Below, piece after piece: positions 12,301 to 20,979 of a DNA stretch of 64,000 nucleotides. The notes beneath the pieces are model-generated. The model was not told the origin of the DNA, did no database searches, and saw only the letters and a program-made list of their open reading frames with translations. The position numbers and the translations under genes were made by a program. Source of the stretch: Mimachlamys varia (taxonomy: Eukaryota; Mollusca; Bivalvia; Pectinida; Pectinidae); assembly GCA_947623455.1 (NCBI GenBank), contig OX392543.1, forward strand, positions 18,598,757-18,662,756, written 5' to 3'. How positions within the stretch are numbered: the first letter of the stretch is position 1; every line of letters starts with the position of its first letter.

Positions 12301-15300
12301 CTCATGGCAGCTGTAAAAGAAGCAAAGGTCAAGGTTAGAAGGTCATATCCCTCATGGCAACTATACAATAAGCAAAGGTCTAGGTAATATCACTTATGGC
12401 AACTGTAAAATAAACAAAGGTCAAGGTCAATGGTCATATCACCCATGGCAACTGTACAATTTGAAAAGGTCAAGGTCAGAAAGTCATATCACTCATGACA
12501 GCTGAAAAATAAGCAAAGATCAAGGTCAGAAGGTCATAGGGACTATCACTTGTGGCAGCTGTAAAAGAAGCAAAGGTCATAGTCAGAAGGTTATATAGGT
12601 TTTAACCCAAGTCAGCTATAAAATGAGCAAAGGTCAAGGTCAGAAGTGGGTAAGTCAATAAATCTCAATTAGAGTCCCATTCACTTTATAATGCTTATAC
12701 TAATCGTTATGATAATACTTTTTGGATGTATTAGCATGGTCATTGGAGTACGATTCAAAATATAAAGAATATTCATTGTTCAATCCATTAATAAAATACT
12801 AGATTTACTTAATGAGTATCTGGTATTCTACTGTAAAAACATTAGTTTAAATAGCCTCTGTTGAATACCTACATAAGGGTAGAATGCCCCTGAAAGTTAT
12901 ACAGGTACAACCAGATACCTGTGGTCATACACACAGGTTAGATAATAAAGATTTCTCTCTACCAATTCAGCAAAACATGACAATGTCACCTTGACTTTGT
13001 ACATATGTGCATACATTAAAATAGCACGCATCAAAAGATTGCTGCACTTCTGATAATGCCACAAAAAAGGTGACCTATTTATTCGACTGTGTGGTGTGAT
13101 GTGTTATATAACAGTATCACGTATACACCTTCCAGCATACACCTGTCAAACTCATGTTCCTGTTGTGTGGAGGTTTAAAAATTGGTCACCTAGTTTTCAC
13201 ATATTTGTCGCTTTACATACAAATCAGTACAACTTTTAGTGGTCCCCTATTTTTATCTATATGAGAAAGGGGACTGCGGTGGCTGAATGGTTTAACTAGG
13301 CATCTGACTTTCTAAGAGTAAAGACCACTAGTGCTCCACCATTGGGTCAAGGGTTATTTTTAATGCAGACCGACGTGAGGCCGTCATGATCAACAGGTAT
13401 TGCATTGCCTCAGGTCATTTTTTGTTTTCTTCAGGTACTCCAGTTTTCCCCTTGGCTTGTTTATAGGACACAGACCACAAATATTTATAACTATACTAGG
13501 AGAAACTTAGAAAATCTGAAATGGTCATCACAGTAAACTCTCATGTACCAGCTAGCTTTATTGTTAGAAGTCATCGTAATAAGTAAAGCTTATTTTAACA
13601 TCAATGACCTAATGTACCAAAAAAACTTACAAAAGGGGACACAACTCTACCAAAAGCACTTATTTACTACAATAACCTTCATTATTCCATAGTGGATTGT
13701 TTGATTCTGTGATAATGGAATGTTAACTCATTCTCCACTAAAATTTTATAATGAACTACATTCCAAACTTTGAACTGGAAGAGCTCAAATGTATCTACAT
13801 AGAATCAACAATTGGCAAAAGTCCACACATATTCTACACTACAGTGGTTTATTTCTCTAGGGTAAGTTTATTTCAGTGGTTTTTGTCCCCTTTTCTACAC
13901 ACTGGTTTGGTTACCCTTCAGAACAAGTGTTTCCCTGACTTAACTGTTTACTTCTGTATTGTTTCTCTCTTTTTTTCCCTTTAAGTAGTATGTAACATCC
14001 CTATACAGCAGTAGAATGTACCCAGTTCTAAAACCAGTGTTTACACAAGTATTAAACTTTTAAAAAAAAATCTTTCAGTTTTTTTCTTCCAGTGGTTTAA
14101 GACCACTTCATACATGGGGTAATTATATTTAAATTGAAGCAACTGAATTTACCCAGGCTAAAAATTGTTTATACCAGTTGTTTATTTTCACAGGATTCTT
14201 CTGTCGGGGAAATTTTATGTTCCGGGCCCTTCACTTCATATATGGAGTGGTTTAGTTATCAAGTAGAGGAATTTACCCAGGCTAAAGCTTGTCTACAGCA
14301 GTAGTATACAGTATTTCCCCTGGTTCTGATGACATGTCCTTGGGCTGCTATCTTTTAAAAGTACAACTGTTACATAACAGATAGTCATATCATACCCTCG
14401 CTTACTTGTTGTTAACATATCCTCGTTTACTTGTTGATAACAATGACAGGTGCTTTCAAACACCAGTCATAATTATAATGCTATAGCACATCAATGCAAC
14501 ATTTGGCGAAAAAACTGTGACAGCTACGTATACCATCAACCTGTCTGAATTTTAATAGTCATGTTTGTTTATCAGGTTCTTGCTGGCATTTGTTTTCAGA
14601 TTTGAGTTCATATGCGTTAACACATGCATCCTAAATCTTAAATGACACTGCCTACATTTTTATCTGCTACGTCCTTAAATTCTAACGGATTGCATGTTCA
14701 GAATGCGAAAAAGGTAATACGTGACACCTCAAGAATAATTCAGAATAATACGGAAATATTAATCTGATTCACCAACAGTTAAAGGAGATGTTGTATGAGA
14801 ATTAATGTATTCTCTTTTGTAAATTAAACTAAGGAGTCAGGCTTTATAAATATTGAGATCAATTCGGTTAACACACATACCTATATATACCTATATAACA
14901 TGATTCATTAGGAGTGACTGCATGTCCAAATCTTATTCATTTACTTGACACAACGACCTTTTGGAAATGAAATTCCTGATGATTTGAGCGACTGTGAATT
15001 GTGTAATCAGTGAGATAATACAAGCCACCATAAGGGACCGCATGACCTGCTCTTGAATATGTTCGTTTGTAAATAAATGCATGAACCCGTCACAGAAGAA
15101 TGTTGTACCTTATAACTAGTAAATTACAGATTTCTTAACACTTCAGTCCATGCAAATTAGCAGTCCATAAGAAGAACTGGCCGGCCACTACTTTTTATAT
15201 CCCCATGCCATTAAGCTTAAGATTTTGGTTGAAATGTGTCCAGTAATTTCTGAGGAGGTCTTTTTAATATAAATCAGCTTTTGTAATCCATATTATAGGA

Positions 15301-17084
15301 CACACAGCCCCTGAGCTCCCAGGAGGTTCAGCCCCTTTATTTGTACAACTGTGGGTCCTGAAGGTAAATTCTGAGCTTTGGAAAAAATGTTTATAAAAGC
15401 TACATGTAGTTAAGATGAAACATTACAAAACAGAATTAAAGGTGAACAACCTTGATTTTCACCTCTGAATAAACGGCGAGATAGATATATTTCAATTTTA
15501 TATGTATTACTGATAAGAATTAACTAAGGCACTGAAGATCTCTGCATGATCAGTAGAATTTGTCACTGCAAATTGCCAGACAAACACTTTGTGGGCTGAG
15601 ATCGCTCAACCCCGGCATTGCCCCACTCCTTCTTTTAGCTAAGTTCTAAGTTATGTTAGTTTTGCCTTTAGCTTTAATAGATCTGCTGTAACATATATCT
15701 TATGTAATTTGTTTGGTAGAATTAAGAAGCAGAGCAGCCCCCATAAGAATGCCAAAAAAATTAGTTAATAACTTAAACAAGTTATACTAATCTGATTCAA
15801 TAATTTTTTTAACTTTCAATCTTGTTGGTGTTGTGTATAAATTGCCAGACAAACACTGCAGTACAAATCTTGCCATCTCTAAAATGTTCTGGTCACATCT
15901 GTTCCTTGTAGATAATATACATACTTACAAGTATGATCACACATACATATTATTAAAAAAATAACATGTGTTTTCTTAATGAAACATTTATATTAATTCA
16001 TGCATACCAAGCCTTGCTGTTCTGGTGGATATAATAAACCCATATAAAAAAATATATGTATCATCCCAAATACTTTGAATGCAACTGTTATAAGCTTGTT
16101 TTTTTTAATATCCCCATAACAAAATATATATAACTCATATGTGTTGAGACAGTGAGGTTTGTAGTAGTGGTACTGCAGACTGAGTCCAATGTTGTACTGA
16201 TATCAATGATGTAAACTCACAAATCTAAACAGATTTATATAAACTTTCTGTCATCATTCAGCACCAGAAACTTCTTTTTTTAAATAAGCCTGAATAAATC
16301 ATTAAAAAAATTATACATTTTGGATTTTTATGAAAACTAATAATCTAACTAATCGCAAGGACTACACCAGGATTGCAACAAGAACTGAGCCTCAAGATCT
16401 GGATTATATGTGTTATATACCTATATACATGTACATAGGTTTAGAATCTTTTTAACTTCAAACTGTTAATTACAATTCCTGTACCTTTCACTTAGCTATC
16501 TGCATAATCAGGTCAATGAAAGTATGTTGGCTGAATGGTTTTAGTTAATTGATCGAAGCACATTGTAACTCTTAATGTTTACAAAATGACCCAATAGAAA
16601 ATTAAGGGGAGGTAATTTATAACTGCAGTGCAGTGAGACAGGGATCATGAACTCATGCATGTCTTCACCCCCAAAATTAAATCTTTGAATTGAACGAGTT
16701 TAAATGAGTCTTATTCAGGAATGAATGTGTTAATTGCTATAGTACTGTTAATTTAGCTCGTCTACACAATTTTTATGATACAAATGAATGGTCATAGTGA
16801 ATACGGTTTATTTATCCATATTTTTCCAGAAAACCTCATTCAAAATTCAAAATCGTATTACTTAATACAGAAAAATTTCAATTGAAATTCTGTGAATCCA
16901 TAAAACCCCCAAATTCTCCATACGTTTTAATAAGAGCCAGAATTATCACTGTAAATATAATGTGATAATCATTATTTTGTGGGTGTCATGCATCTGAAGG
17001 CTTAATTAGTCTTACACATCGGGTGTGTAGATATATACACTTACCTTGGAAATCATACATCAAAGGGAAATCTTGGTAATTCAT
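3265..17084 (-). CDS. RAR: Retinoic acid receptor (NR1B), nine coding exons, complete
   Basis: Ligand-regulated transcription factor of the nucleus, expected to bind AGGTCA repeats as a heterodimer with RXR. CDS exons in transcript order: 17084-17045, 12310-12173, 11966-11794, 11352-11211, 10760-10534, 9536-9348, 6215-6011, 4143-3985, 3365-3265. They sum to 1374 bases, 457 residues plus TAA, with all phases matching; RARs are usually about 450 residues. A/B region 1-95. Two C4 zinc fingers: Cys 96, 99, 113, 116 and Cys 132, 138, 148, 151, with P-box CEGCKG and D-box CHKDKNC. Basic hinge RNDRNKKKK from 167. Ligand-binding domain about 193-448, with the helix-3 lysine 278 and AF-2 core LIIEML (443-448, Glu446), so the coactivator charge clamp is present. 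Lys268, Arg306 and Ser321 align with the residues that hold the retinoid carboxylate in vertebrate RARs; Val262 and Gly269 replace a Phe and a Cys there (alignment from memory). Family assignment is near certain; the first exon is less sure. Published molluscan RARs respond poorly or not at all to retinoids, so ligand use is open. Confidence 0.95.
3451..3785. repeat. Interspersed repeat, family B, copy 1
   Basis: Starts TAGAGGATCTTACAAGAGTG, contains ACGAGTTTAATAAA and TTACACGTGTGTAATACCAT, and ends GACATGACTGAACGGATCAG. A second copy is at 4816-5098. Fragments at 35290-35345 and 38957-39005 share the ATGTCATAAATATG.TATTACAC part in the opposite sense. It lies in RAR intron 8. Confidence 0.65.
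3985..4143 (-). CDS. RAR: RAR coding exon 8 (ligand-binding domain helices 9-11)
   Basis: Encodes [20 protein letters not shown], then [14 protein letters not shown] and [15 protein letters not shown], matching helices 9-11 of RARs. Acceptor CATTCTTGCAG ends at 4144; donor AAAG/GTACATGG at 3984. If intron 8 is retained the frame runs on to a stop near 3896 and loses helix 12. A MITE insertion begins only 47 bases upstream of this acceptor. Confidence 0.95.
4190..4665. mobile_element. MITE with TATCA target duplication, in RAR intron 7
   Basis: Terminal inverted repeats CCCAGGGGCCAGTTGTTCAA...GGTTAATCACTATTTAAC and GTTAAATAGTGATTCAGCTA...AACAACTGGGCCCTGGG, flanked by TATCA at 4185-4189 and 4666-4670. 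The phrase AGTTGTTCAAAAGGTG recurs inside at about 4427, suggesting a compound or partly duplicated element. No coding capacity. It begins 47 bases upstream of exon 8. Confidence 0.8.
4816..5098. repeat. Interspersed repeat, family B, copy 2
   Basis: TAGAGGATCTTACACGAGTG ... TTACACGTGTGCAATACCAT ... GACATGGCCGTATGATATGACTGAACGG; aligns along most of its length with 3451-3785. Carries an extra hairpin, TGTCACGAGCCTTTAGGCGAGTGACA, near 4848-4873. Confidence 0.65.
5145..5233. mobile_element. Short foldback MITE, family A, copy 3
   Basis: CAACTCATTCACCCTAAAGA ... TTTTTCAAGGGTTAATGAGTT around CCAATTCAAAG; diverged. Confidence 0.65.
5528..5920. mobile_element. MITE, family C, copy 1 (RAR intron 7)
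   Basis: Imperfect terminal inverted repeats, TTGATTAAAATAAAGATCCTTG and ATCAAGATATGATTTTAATCAG. Inner landmarks GGTCACGTTCAGATGACCTTTG, TCATTTCGTCACA...TGACGAAATGA (inner hairpin) and GATTCTGACAG. A longer relative with the same landmarks is at 61446-62085. Confidence 0.65.
6011..6215 (-). CDS. RAR: RAR coding exon 7 (ligand-binding domain helices 5-8)
   Basis: Begins [20 protein letters not shown]. Arg306 and Ser321 match the Arg/Ser pair that anchors the retinoid carboxylate in vertebrate RARs. Continues [19 protein letters not shown] and ends CLISG with donor GGAG/GTAGGT at 6010. Acceptor TTTTTTCTTCAG ends at 6216. Phase 0 in, phase 1 out; joining exon 8 gives [10 protein letters not shown], as expected for RAR. 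Confidence 0.96.
6319..6656. mobile_element. MITE, family D (CCCTCCCTCAT), copy 1 (RAR intron 6)
   Basis: Starts TACCCGTTAACCCTCCCTCA and ends AATGAGGGAGATCTCCCTTA...GTAAACACCTATG. Closely similar to 55722-56063; partial relatives at 25864-26118 and 62695-62815. The repeated CTCCCTCAT phrases are its hallmark. Confidence 0.7.
7013..9317 (+). mobile_element. Tandem-repeat mobile element, copy 1 (RAR intron 6)
   Basis: 5' end AACAAGAGGCCCAGGGGCCT then CAACGGTCATCTGAC; 3' end (GGACGGC)n followed by AGGTCATCTTGACCC-TTC-GGGTCAGATGACCTAAAAA. GGTCATCTGAC near the 5' end is the exact inverse of GTCAGATGACC at the 3' end. Inside are about 146-base monomers (TTTGACCCCTGTGACCTTGA, AAGTAGGTCAAGGTCATT) and a longer unit of about 300 bases that adds AAGTTGACCTTTGACCTAAA. 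No protein is encoded. The near-identical copy at 40268-42284 lacks about two monomers (288 bases shorter), so copy number has changed since duplication. Confidence 0.88.
9348..9536 (-). CDS. RAR: RAR coding exon 6 (ligand-binding domain helices 3-5)
   Basis: 63 codons, phase 0 at both ends. Contains [20 protein letters not shown] and then [14 protein letters not shown], the nuclear-receptor signature of helices 3-5. Lys278 (in EFAK) is the helix-3 charge-clamp lysine and Lys268 matches the pocket lysine of vertebrate RARs. Acceptor TATTTTAG ends at 9537; donor ATG/GTAAGTTG at 9347. Confidence 0.96.
10020..10395. repeat. 37-base minisatellite (RAR intron 5)
   Basis: About ten units of TTTTCTAGACTGGACATCTG-TCCAGAAGTTTTAGGAG; each carries the near-palindrome TGGACATCTGTCCA. 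Lies between exons 6 and 5. Confidence 0.9.
10534..10760 (-). CDS. RAR: RAR coding exon 5 (hinge and start of ligand-binding domain)
   Basis: Starts [17 protein letters not shown], the basic hinge with a likely nuclear localisation signal, followed by an acidic stretch and a helix-1-like segment ([17 protein letters not shown]). The end, [11 protein letters not shown], is a divergent, acidic helix 1-3 loop. Acceptor CTTCAACAG ends at 10761; donor CAG/GTAGGGC at 10533. The exon is longer and more acidic in its distal half than the equivalent I remember from vertebrates. Confidence 0.92.
10765..10915. repeat. Diverged ~55-base repeat, RAR intron 4
   Basis: Three loose copies of TTTATGAAGTATATCAAA...GAAATAAAA directly upstream of the exon 5 acceptor. 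AT-rich and weak. Confidence 0.4.
11211..11352 (-). CDS. RAR: RAR coding exon 4 (second zinc finger, GC splice donor)
   Basis: Encodes [20 protein letters not shown], then the rest of the second C4 finger and the C-terminal extension ([17 protein letters not shown]), nearly identical to vertebrate RAR. There is no GT at the expected end. The exon ends GAAG followed by GCAAGA at 11210, a non-canonical GC donor, and its phase (1) joins exon 5 to give MSKEAVRNDRN, the expected RAR sequence. Reading through instead adds GKN and a stop. Confidence 0.95.
11520..11778. repeat. ~75-base tandem repeat, RAR intron 3
   Basis: About 3.5 units with AAAGGGAGATTACTCTTACT, AATAATATAC, CAGC.CTCAAC and AGACAATTATTTCA phrases. 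Fills most of the intron between the two zinc-finger exons and stops about 15 bases from exon 3. Confidence 0.7.
11794..11966 (-). CDS. RAR: RAR coding exon 3 (end of A/B domain, first zinc finger)
   Basis: Begins [12 protein letters not shown] and has a proline run ([13 protein letters not shown]) that leads into the first C4 zinc finger, [20 protein letters not shown]. Ends exactly at CEGCK with donor AAG/GTATTTAC, the usual intron position between the two fingers in RAR and thyroid receptor genes. The acceptor is TGTGTTTCAG ending at 11967. The P-box residues in CEGCK(G) specify AGGTCA half-sites. Confidence 0.96.
12173..12310 (-). CDS. RAR: RAR coding exon 2 (A/B domain)
   Basis: Encodes residues of the A/B activation region, rich in Tyr, Pro, Gly and Gln ([18 protein letters not shown], then [17 protein letters not shown]). 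The acceptor is TTTTACAG ending at 12311 and the donor is T then GTAAGC at 12172. Phase 1 in and phase 1 out. A/B regions are not conserved between phyla, so the evidence is the open frame, the splice sites and the phase fit with both neighbours. The acceptor lies at the edge of a tandem repeat that copies it. Confidence 0.82.
12301..12650. repeat. ~58-base tandem repeat abutting RAR exon 2, with AGGTCA direct repeats
   Basis: About six units of CTCATGGCAGCTGTAAAAGA-AGCAAAGGTCAAGGTCAGAAGGTCATATCA. The first unit overlaps the exon 2 acceptor, so several units carry copies of the TTTTACAG/CTGCCATGAG splice-acceptor block on the minus strand. Each also holds AGGTCA hexamers; AGGTCA-GA-AGGTCA at 12523-12536 is an exact DR2, with one-mismatch versions at 12332-12345 and 12473-12486. 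Confidence 0.8.
13266..13480 (+). mobile_element. Degraded tRNA-derived SINE (RAR intron 1)
   Basis: GACTGCGGTGGCTGAATGGTTTAA resembles a tRNA A-box head and GGGTCAAGGGTT an eroded B box. The body ends with CAGGTACTCCAGTTTTCCCC...TTTATAGGACACAGACCAC, a phrase typical of molluscan SINE bodies. No clear target duplication. Confidence 0.5.
13723..13801. mobile_element. Short foldback MITE, family A, copy 4 (degraded)
   Basis: TTAACTCATTCTCCACTAAA...TCCAAACTTTGAACTGGAAGAGCTCAAATGTATC; the right end is lost. Confidence 0.6.
13802..16649. other. RAR intron 1, no gene or clear repeat
   Basis: AT-rich sequence. 13840-14330 repeats phrases such as CAGTGGTTTA and GAATTTACCCAGGCTAAA at wide spacing. 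Otherwise nothing recognisable on either strand. Confidence 0.5.
16650..16734. mobile_element. Short foldback MITE, family A, copy 5
   Basis: AACTCATGCATGTCTTCACCCCC...CTTTGAATTGAACGAGTTTAAATGAGTCTTATTCAGGAATGAATGTGTTAA. About 310 bases from coding exon 1, on its intron side. Confidence 0.65.
17045..17084 (-). CDS. RAR: RAR coding exon 1 (start codon, [13 protein letters not shown])
   Basis: ATG at 17084-17082 opens 13 codons and one extra base, ending at a strong donor (AAG then GTAAGTG). The spare G joins CT of exon 2 to make Ala, so the phase fits. Reading upstream in frame, TAA occurs at 17111-17109. If the 5' UTR is continuous this fixes the start. A possible acceptor (TTCAAGCAG) ends at 17100, in which case the exon begins at 17099. 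Short first coding exons from alternative promoters are common in RAR genes. Exon 2 has its own ATG at 12305-12303 that could serve instead. Confidence 0.65.
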
Positions 17085-18133
17085 CTTGCAAAGAAATTCC
17101 TGCTTGAATTAAATTCCAAAATAATTCAGTCCAAAGATGTGTATGAATTCAGAACAAGTCCATGTAATAAATTGTCCAAAGATTAAGGTCCAGAAATGTA
17201 ATAGAGTTCTGATATCCCAGGAAAACGACTTGAAAAAAATAATTTAGTCTCGCAAATATTATTATGTCTTGTTCAGCTAGGATTAAAGATTGCCCGACAC
17301 TTGTCACAGAATCATTTCATCATGGTCCATCAACAATTCAATAAGATTTCAGATCAGCACATGTACTCCAGGTATATATTTAAGAGCATATGATTTGTTT
17401 TATTTCCCTCTATGTAGAAGTATATATAGCTTCACTAATACAGTTTGTGACAGCTCTGTCAGAAATCAAAACCCACTGCTGTATATAATCCACATCCTAG
17501 ACTTTGTTTATAGCACATAGTCACAGGTCAACAAACTGTATGTACCGGCTGGCTCTCTGACAGTTTATTAACAACACAGGTTGATGAGACTGGCTCCCGG
17601 TTTATACAGCTGACCACCTGATGGAGGTATACATCTAACTGGTGTCACTAACATGTGCATCAATGATGGCCAGATAAGGTATTTTGATACCCAATTAAAA
17701 CATCACACCAGTAGATATACATTATCTTTATGCACACACACCTACATAAGTCCAGAGATAGGAAGATACATTATAGCACTCTATATATATGATTATCATA
17801 TCCGCAAACCAGAGGTCCATTCAACCCTAGATCACTAGGACCTATATAGGTAGTATAGTGTAGATAGTCAATGGTCACTCAGTCACTATCCATTAGTCAT
17901 TTTGGCTTTACCGGAGTAATTCAACCATGACCATTCAGTCTATTAATGTCTTAAGGCTTATGGTCAGACTTTGTGGGGCACTTCAAGGGAAATCTTAATT
18001 CAAATCTTTTGGTCAGATACAAGGAGCATGTAATATTTTCATGTTTTATTTTAAATCTTAAAATGAACTTTTCTTTTTCAATGAAACATGCAATATAGTG
18101 AAGAGATTCAATCGATATAGAAAACATTTTATA

Positions 18134-20110
18134 TTGATCTTTATAGTCAGGTGTTCAATATATAGAGGTGATTGTATATAGTTACAACTGGTCTTTATAG
18201 ACAGGTGATCATTATATAGCGGTTATTGTATATAGTTACAACTGTCCTTATAGACAGGTGATTTTTATATAGAGGTTATTGTATATAGTTACAACTGGCC
18301 TTTATAGACAGGTGATCATTAAATAGAGGTTATAGTATATAGTTACAACTGTCCTTATAGACAGGTGATCATTTTACAACTGGCCTTTATAGACAGGTGA
18401 TCATTTTACAACTGGCCTTTATAGACAGGTGATCATTTTACAACTGGCCTTTATAGACAGGTGATCATTATATAGAGGTTATTGTATATAGTTACAACTG
18501 GCCTTTATAGACAGGTGATCATTATATAGAGGTTATAGTATATAGGTACAATTATCCTTATAGGCAGGTGATCATTTTACAACTGGCCTTTATAGACAGG
18601 TGATCATTTTACAACTGACCTTTATAGACAGGTGATCATTTTACAACTGGCCTTTATAGACAGGTAATCATTTTACAACTGGCCTTTATAGACAGGTGAT
18701 TATTATATAGAGGCTATTGTATATAGTAACAACTGGCCTTTAAAGACAGGTGATCATTAAATAGAGGTTATAGTATATAGTTACAACTATCCTTCTAGGC
18801 AGGTGATCAATATGAAGAGGTTATTGTATATAGTTACAACTGGTCTTTAAAGACAGGTGATCATTATATAGAGGTTACAGTATATAGTTACAACTGTCCT
18901 TATAGACAGGTGATCATTATATAGAGGTTATAGTATATAGTTACAACTGTCCTTATAGACAGGTGATCATTTTACAACTGGCCTTTATAGACAATTGATC
19001 ATTTAACAACTGGCCTTTACAAACAGGTGATCATTTTACAACTGGCCTTGATAGACAGGTGATCATTTTACAACTGGCCTTTATAGACAGGTGATCAATA
19101 TATATAGGCTATTGTATAAAGTTACAACTGGCCTTTATAGATAAGTGATCATTTTACAACTGGTCTTTATAGATAGATGATCATTTTCCAACTGGCCTTT
19201 ATAGACAGGTGATCATTTTGCAACTGGCCTTTATAGACAGGTGATCATTTTACAACTGGCCTTTATAGACAGGTGATCATTATATAGAGGTTATTGTATA
19301 TAGTTACAACTGACCTTTATAAACAGGTGATCATTTTCCAACTGGCCTTTATGGACAGATGATCATTTTCCAACAGGCCTTTATAAACAAATGATCATTT
19401 TACAACTGGCCTTTATAAACAGGTGATCATTTTACAACTGGCCTTTATAGACAGGTGATCATTTTACAACTGGCCTTTATAGATAGATGATCATTTTACA
19501 ACTGGCCTTTATAGACAGATGATCATTTTACAACTGGCCTTTATAGATAAGTGATCATTTTACAACTGGTCTTTATAGACATGTGATCATTTTACAACTG
19601 GTCTTTATAGACATGTGATCATTTTACAACTGGCCTTCATAGATAGGTGATCATTTTACAACTGGCCTTCATAGATAGGTGATCATTTTACAACTGGCCT
19701 TTATAGATAAGTGATCATTTTACAACTGGCCTTTATAGACAGGTGATCATTTTACAACTGGCCTTTATAGACAGGTGATCATTTTACAACTGGCCTTTAT
19801 AGACAGGTGATCATTTTACAACTGGCCTTTATAGACAGGTGATCATTTTACAACTGGCCTTTATAGATAAGTGATCATTTTACAACTGGCCTATATAGAC
19901 AGGTGATCATTTTACAACTGGCCTTTATGGACAGGTGATCATTTTACAACTGGCCTTTATGGACAGGTGATCATTTTCCAACTGGCCTTTATGGACAGAT
20001 GATCATTTTCCAACTGGCCTTTATAAACAGGTGATCATTTTCCAACTGGCCTTAATAGACAGGTGATCATTTTCCAACTGGCCTTTATGAACTTATGAAC
20101 AGTTTTCAAC
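18134..20110. repeat. Satellite of 32- and 54-base units
   Basis: About 55 units. The short unit is ATCATTTTACAACTGGCCTT-TATAGACAGGTG (32 bases). A longer form inserts ATATAGAGGTTATTGTATATAGTT after ATCATT (54 bases). The long form dominates at 18150-18330 and is interspersed to about 19300; 19330-20095 is nearly all short form. The core ACAGGTGATCATTTTACAAC contains the Bcl-type palindrome TGATCA in most units. Lies about 1 kb upstream of RAR coding exon 1. Confidence 0.92.
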
Positions 20111-20304
20111 CATAACTTTCCAATTAATTTTGATATATATTTTTCTGTACCTGTTATCAGAATATACAGTGTTTATATAAGGTACACACCCTATATAGAC
20201 ACTCTACTGTTTGTTTAGTGGTAGAATTTATCAGCAATGTCCACCAATACATATATATACCAGACCCTGTGGGAGCCCCACACTCTCACCTATGTGCTGT
20301 ACAT

Positions 20305-20326
20305 GTGTGTGTATATATATATATAG
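20305..20326. repeat. (TG)n/(TA)n microsatellite
   Basis: GTGTGTGTATATATATATATA; short dinucleotide run. Confidence 0.7.
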
Positions 20327-20813
20327 ACTGGCTCCTCACCTGTATGGTCATTACCTGTGGCTGGACACTGTGAATGACCTCTGACATAAGACTGTGGTAA
20401 GACTGACCAAATGACCACTGGGTGACCAGCCAATATGACCCTCCAGGGAGCCAATCAGACACATTATGTAATATTACCACATAAGGTACTTGTGAAACAC
20501 ATATGGAGCTTTACTTCTTTAGAGGGGTCATTTCAAAAACATTTTATACCTATATATATCTAGATCCTCTCATGTAAGGGATACAATTTTTAATACATTA
20601 TATTGTTACATAACCTTTCATACAAAGCTAAGATGTCTATCGATATCTGACCCGTCTTTCACTACATATTGAATGCAGCAAAGACGCAAAAATGTCTGAA
20701 ATAGGCAACTCGCACAGATCTTACGAATGAATTCCCATTGATCTTGGTGGTCAATTAATTGTGAGACTTGAATTAATTTGGCAATATATATAGAACGATA
20801 GTACGTATCAGAG

Positions 20814-20972
20814 AAACAAGAGGCCCAACACGCCTTAACGGTCATTATATAACGGACTATTATCATATAATTTTAGTTTGTTATGAAATTAACGTATTTG
20901 ACTTTTTTGACTTTGAGAATTATAAGTCAAGCTCTGCATTCCCTTCGGGTCAGAGATGACCTAAAAATAAAT
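20814..20972 (+). mobile_element. Short relative of the tandem-repeat element
   Basis: Same ends as 7013-9317 but only about 160 bases: AACAAGAGGCCCAACACGCC...AACGGTCATTATATAAC at the left and CCCTTCGGGTCAGAGATGACCTAAAAATA at the right, with one eroded monomer (TTTGACTTTTTTGACTTTGAG..TAAGTCAAG) between. The surrounding sequence (20690-21010) recurs inverted at 42965-43120. Confidence 0.7.
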
Positions 20973-20979
20973 ACGCAAT

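Noticed and set aside
18134..20110. Possible CRISPR-like array
   Set aside because: Units are contiguous with no unique spacers, and the surrounding genome is animal.
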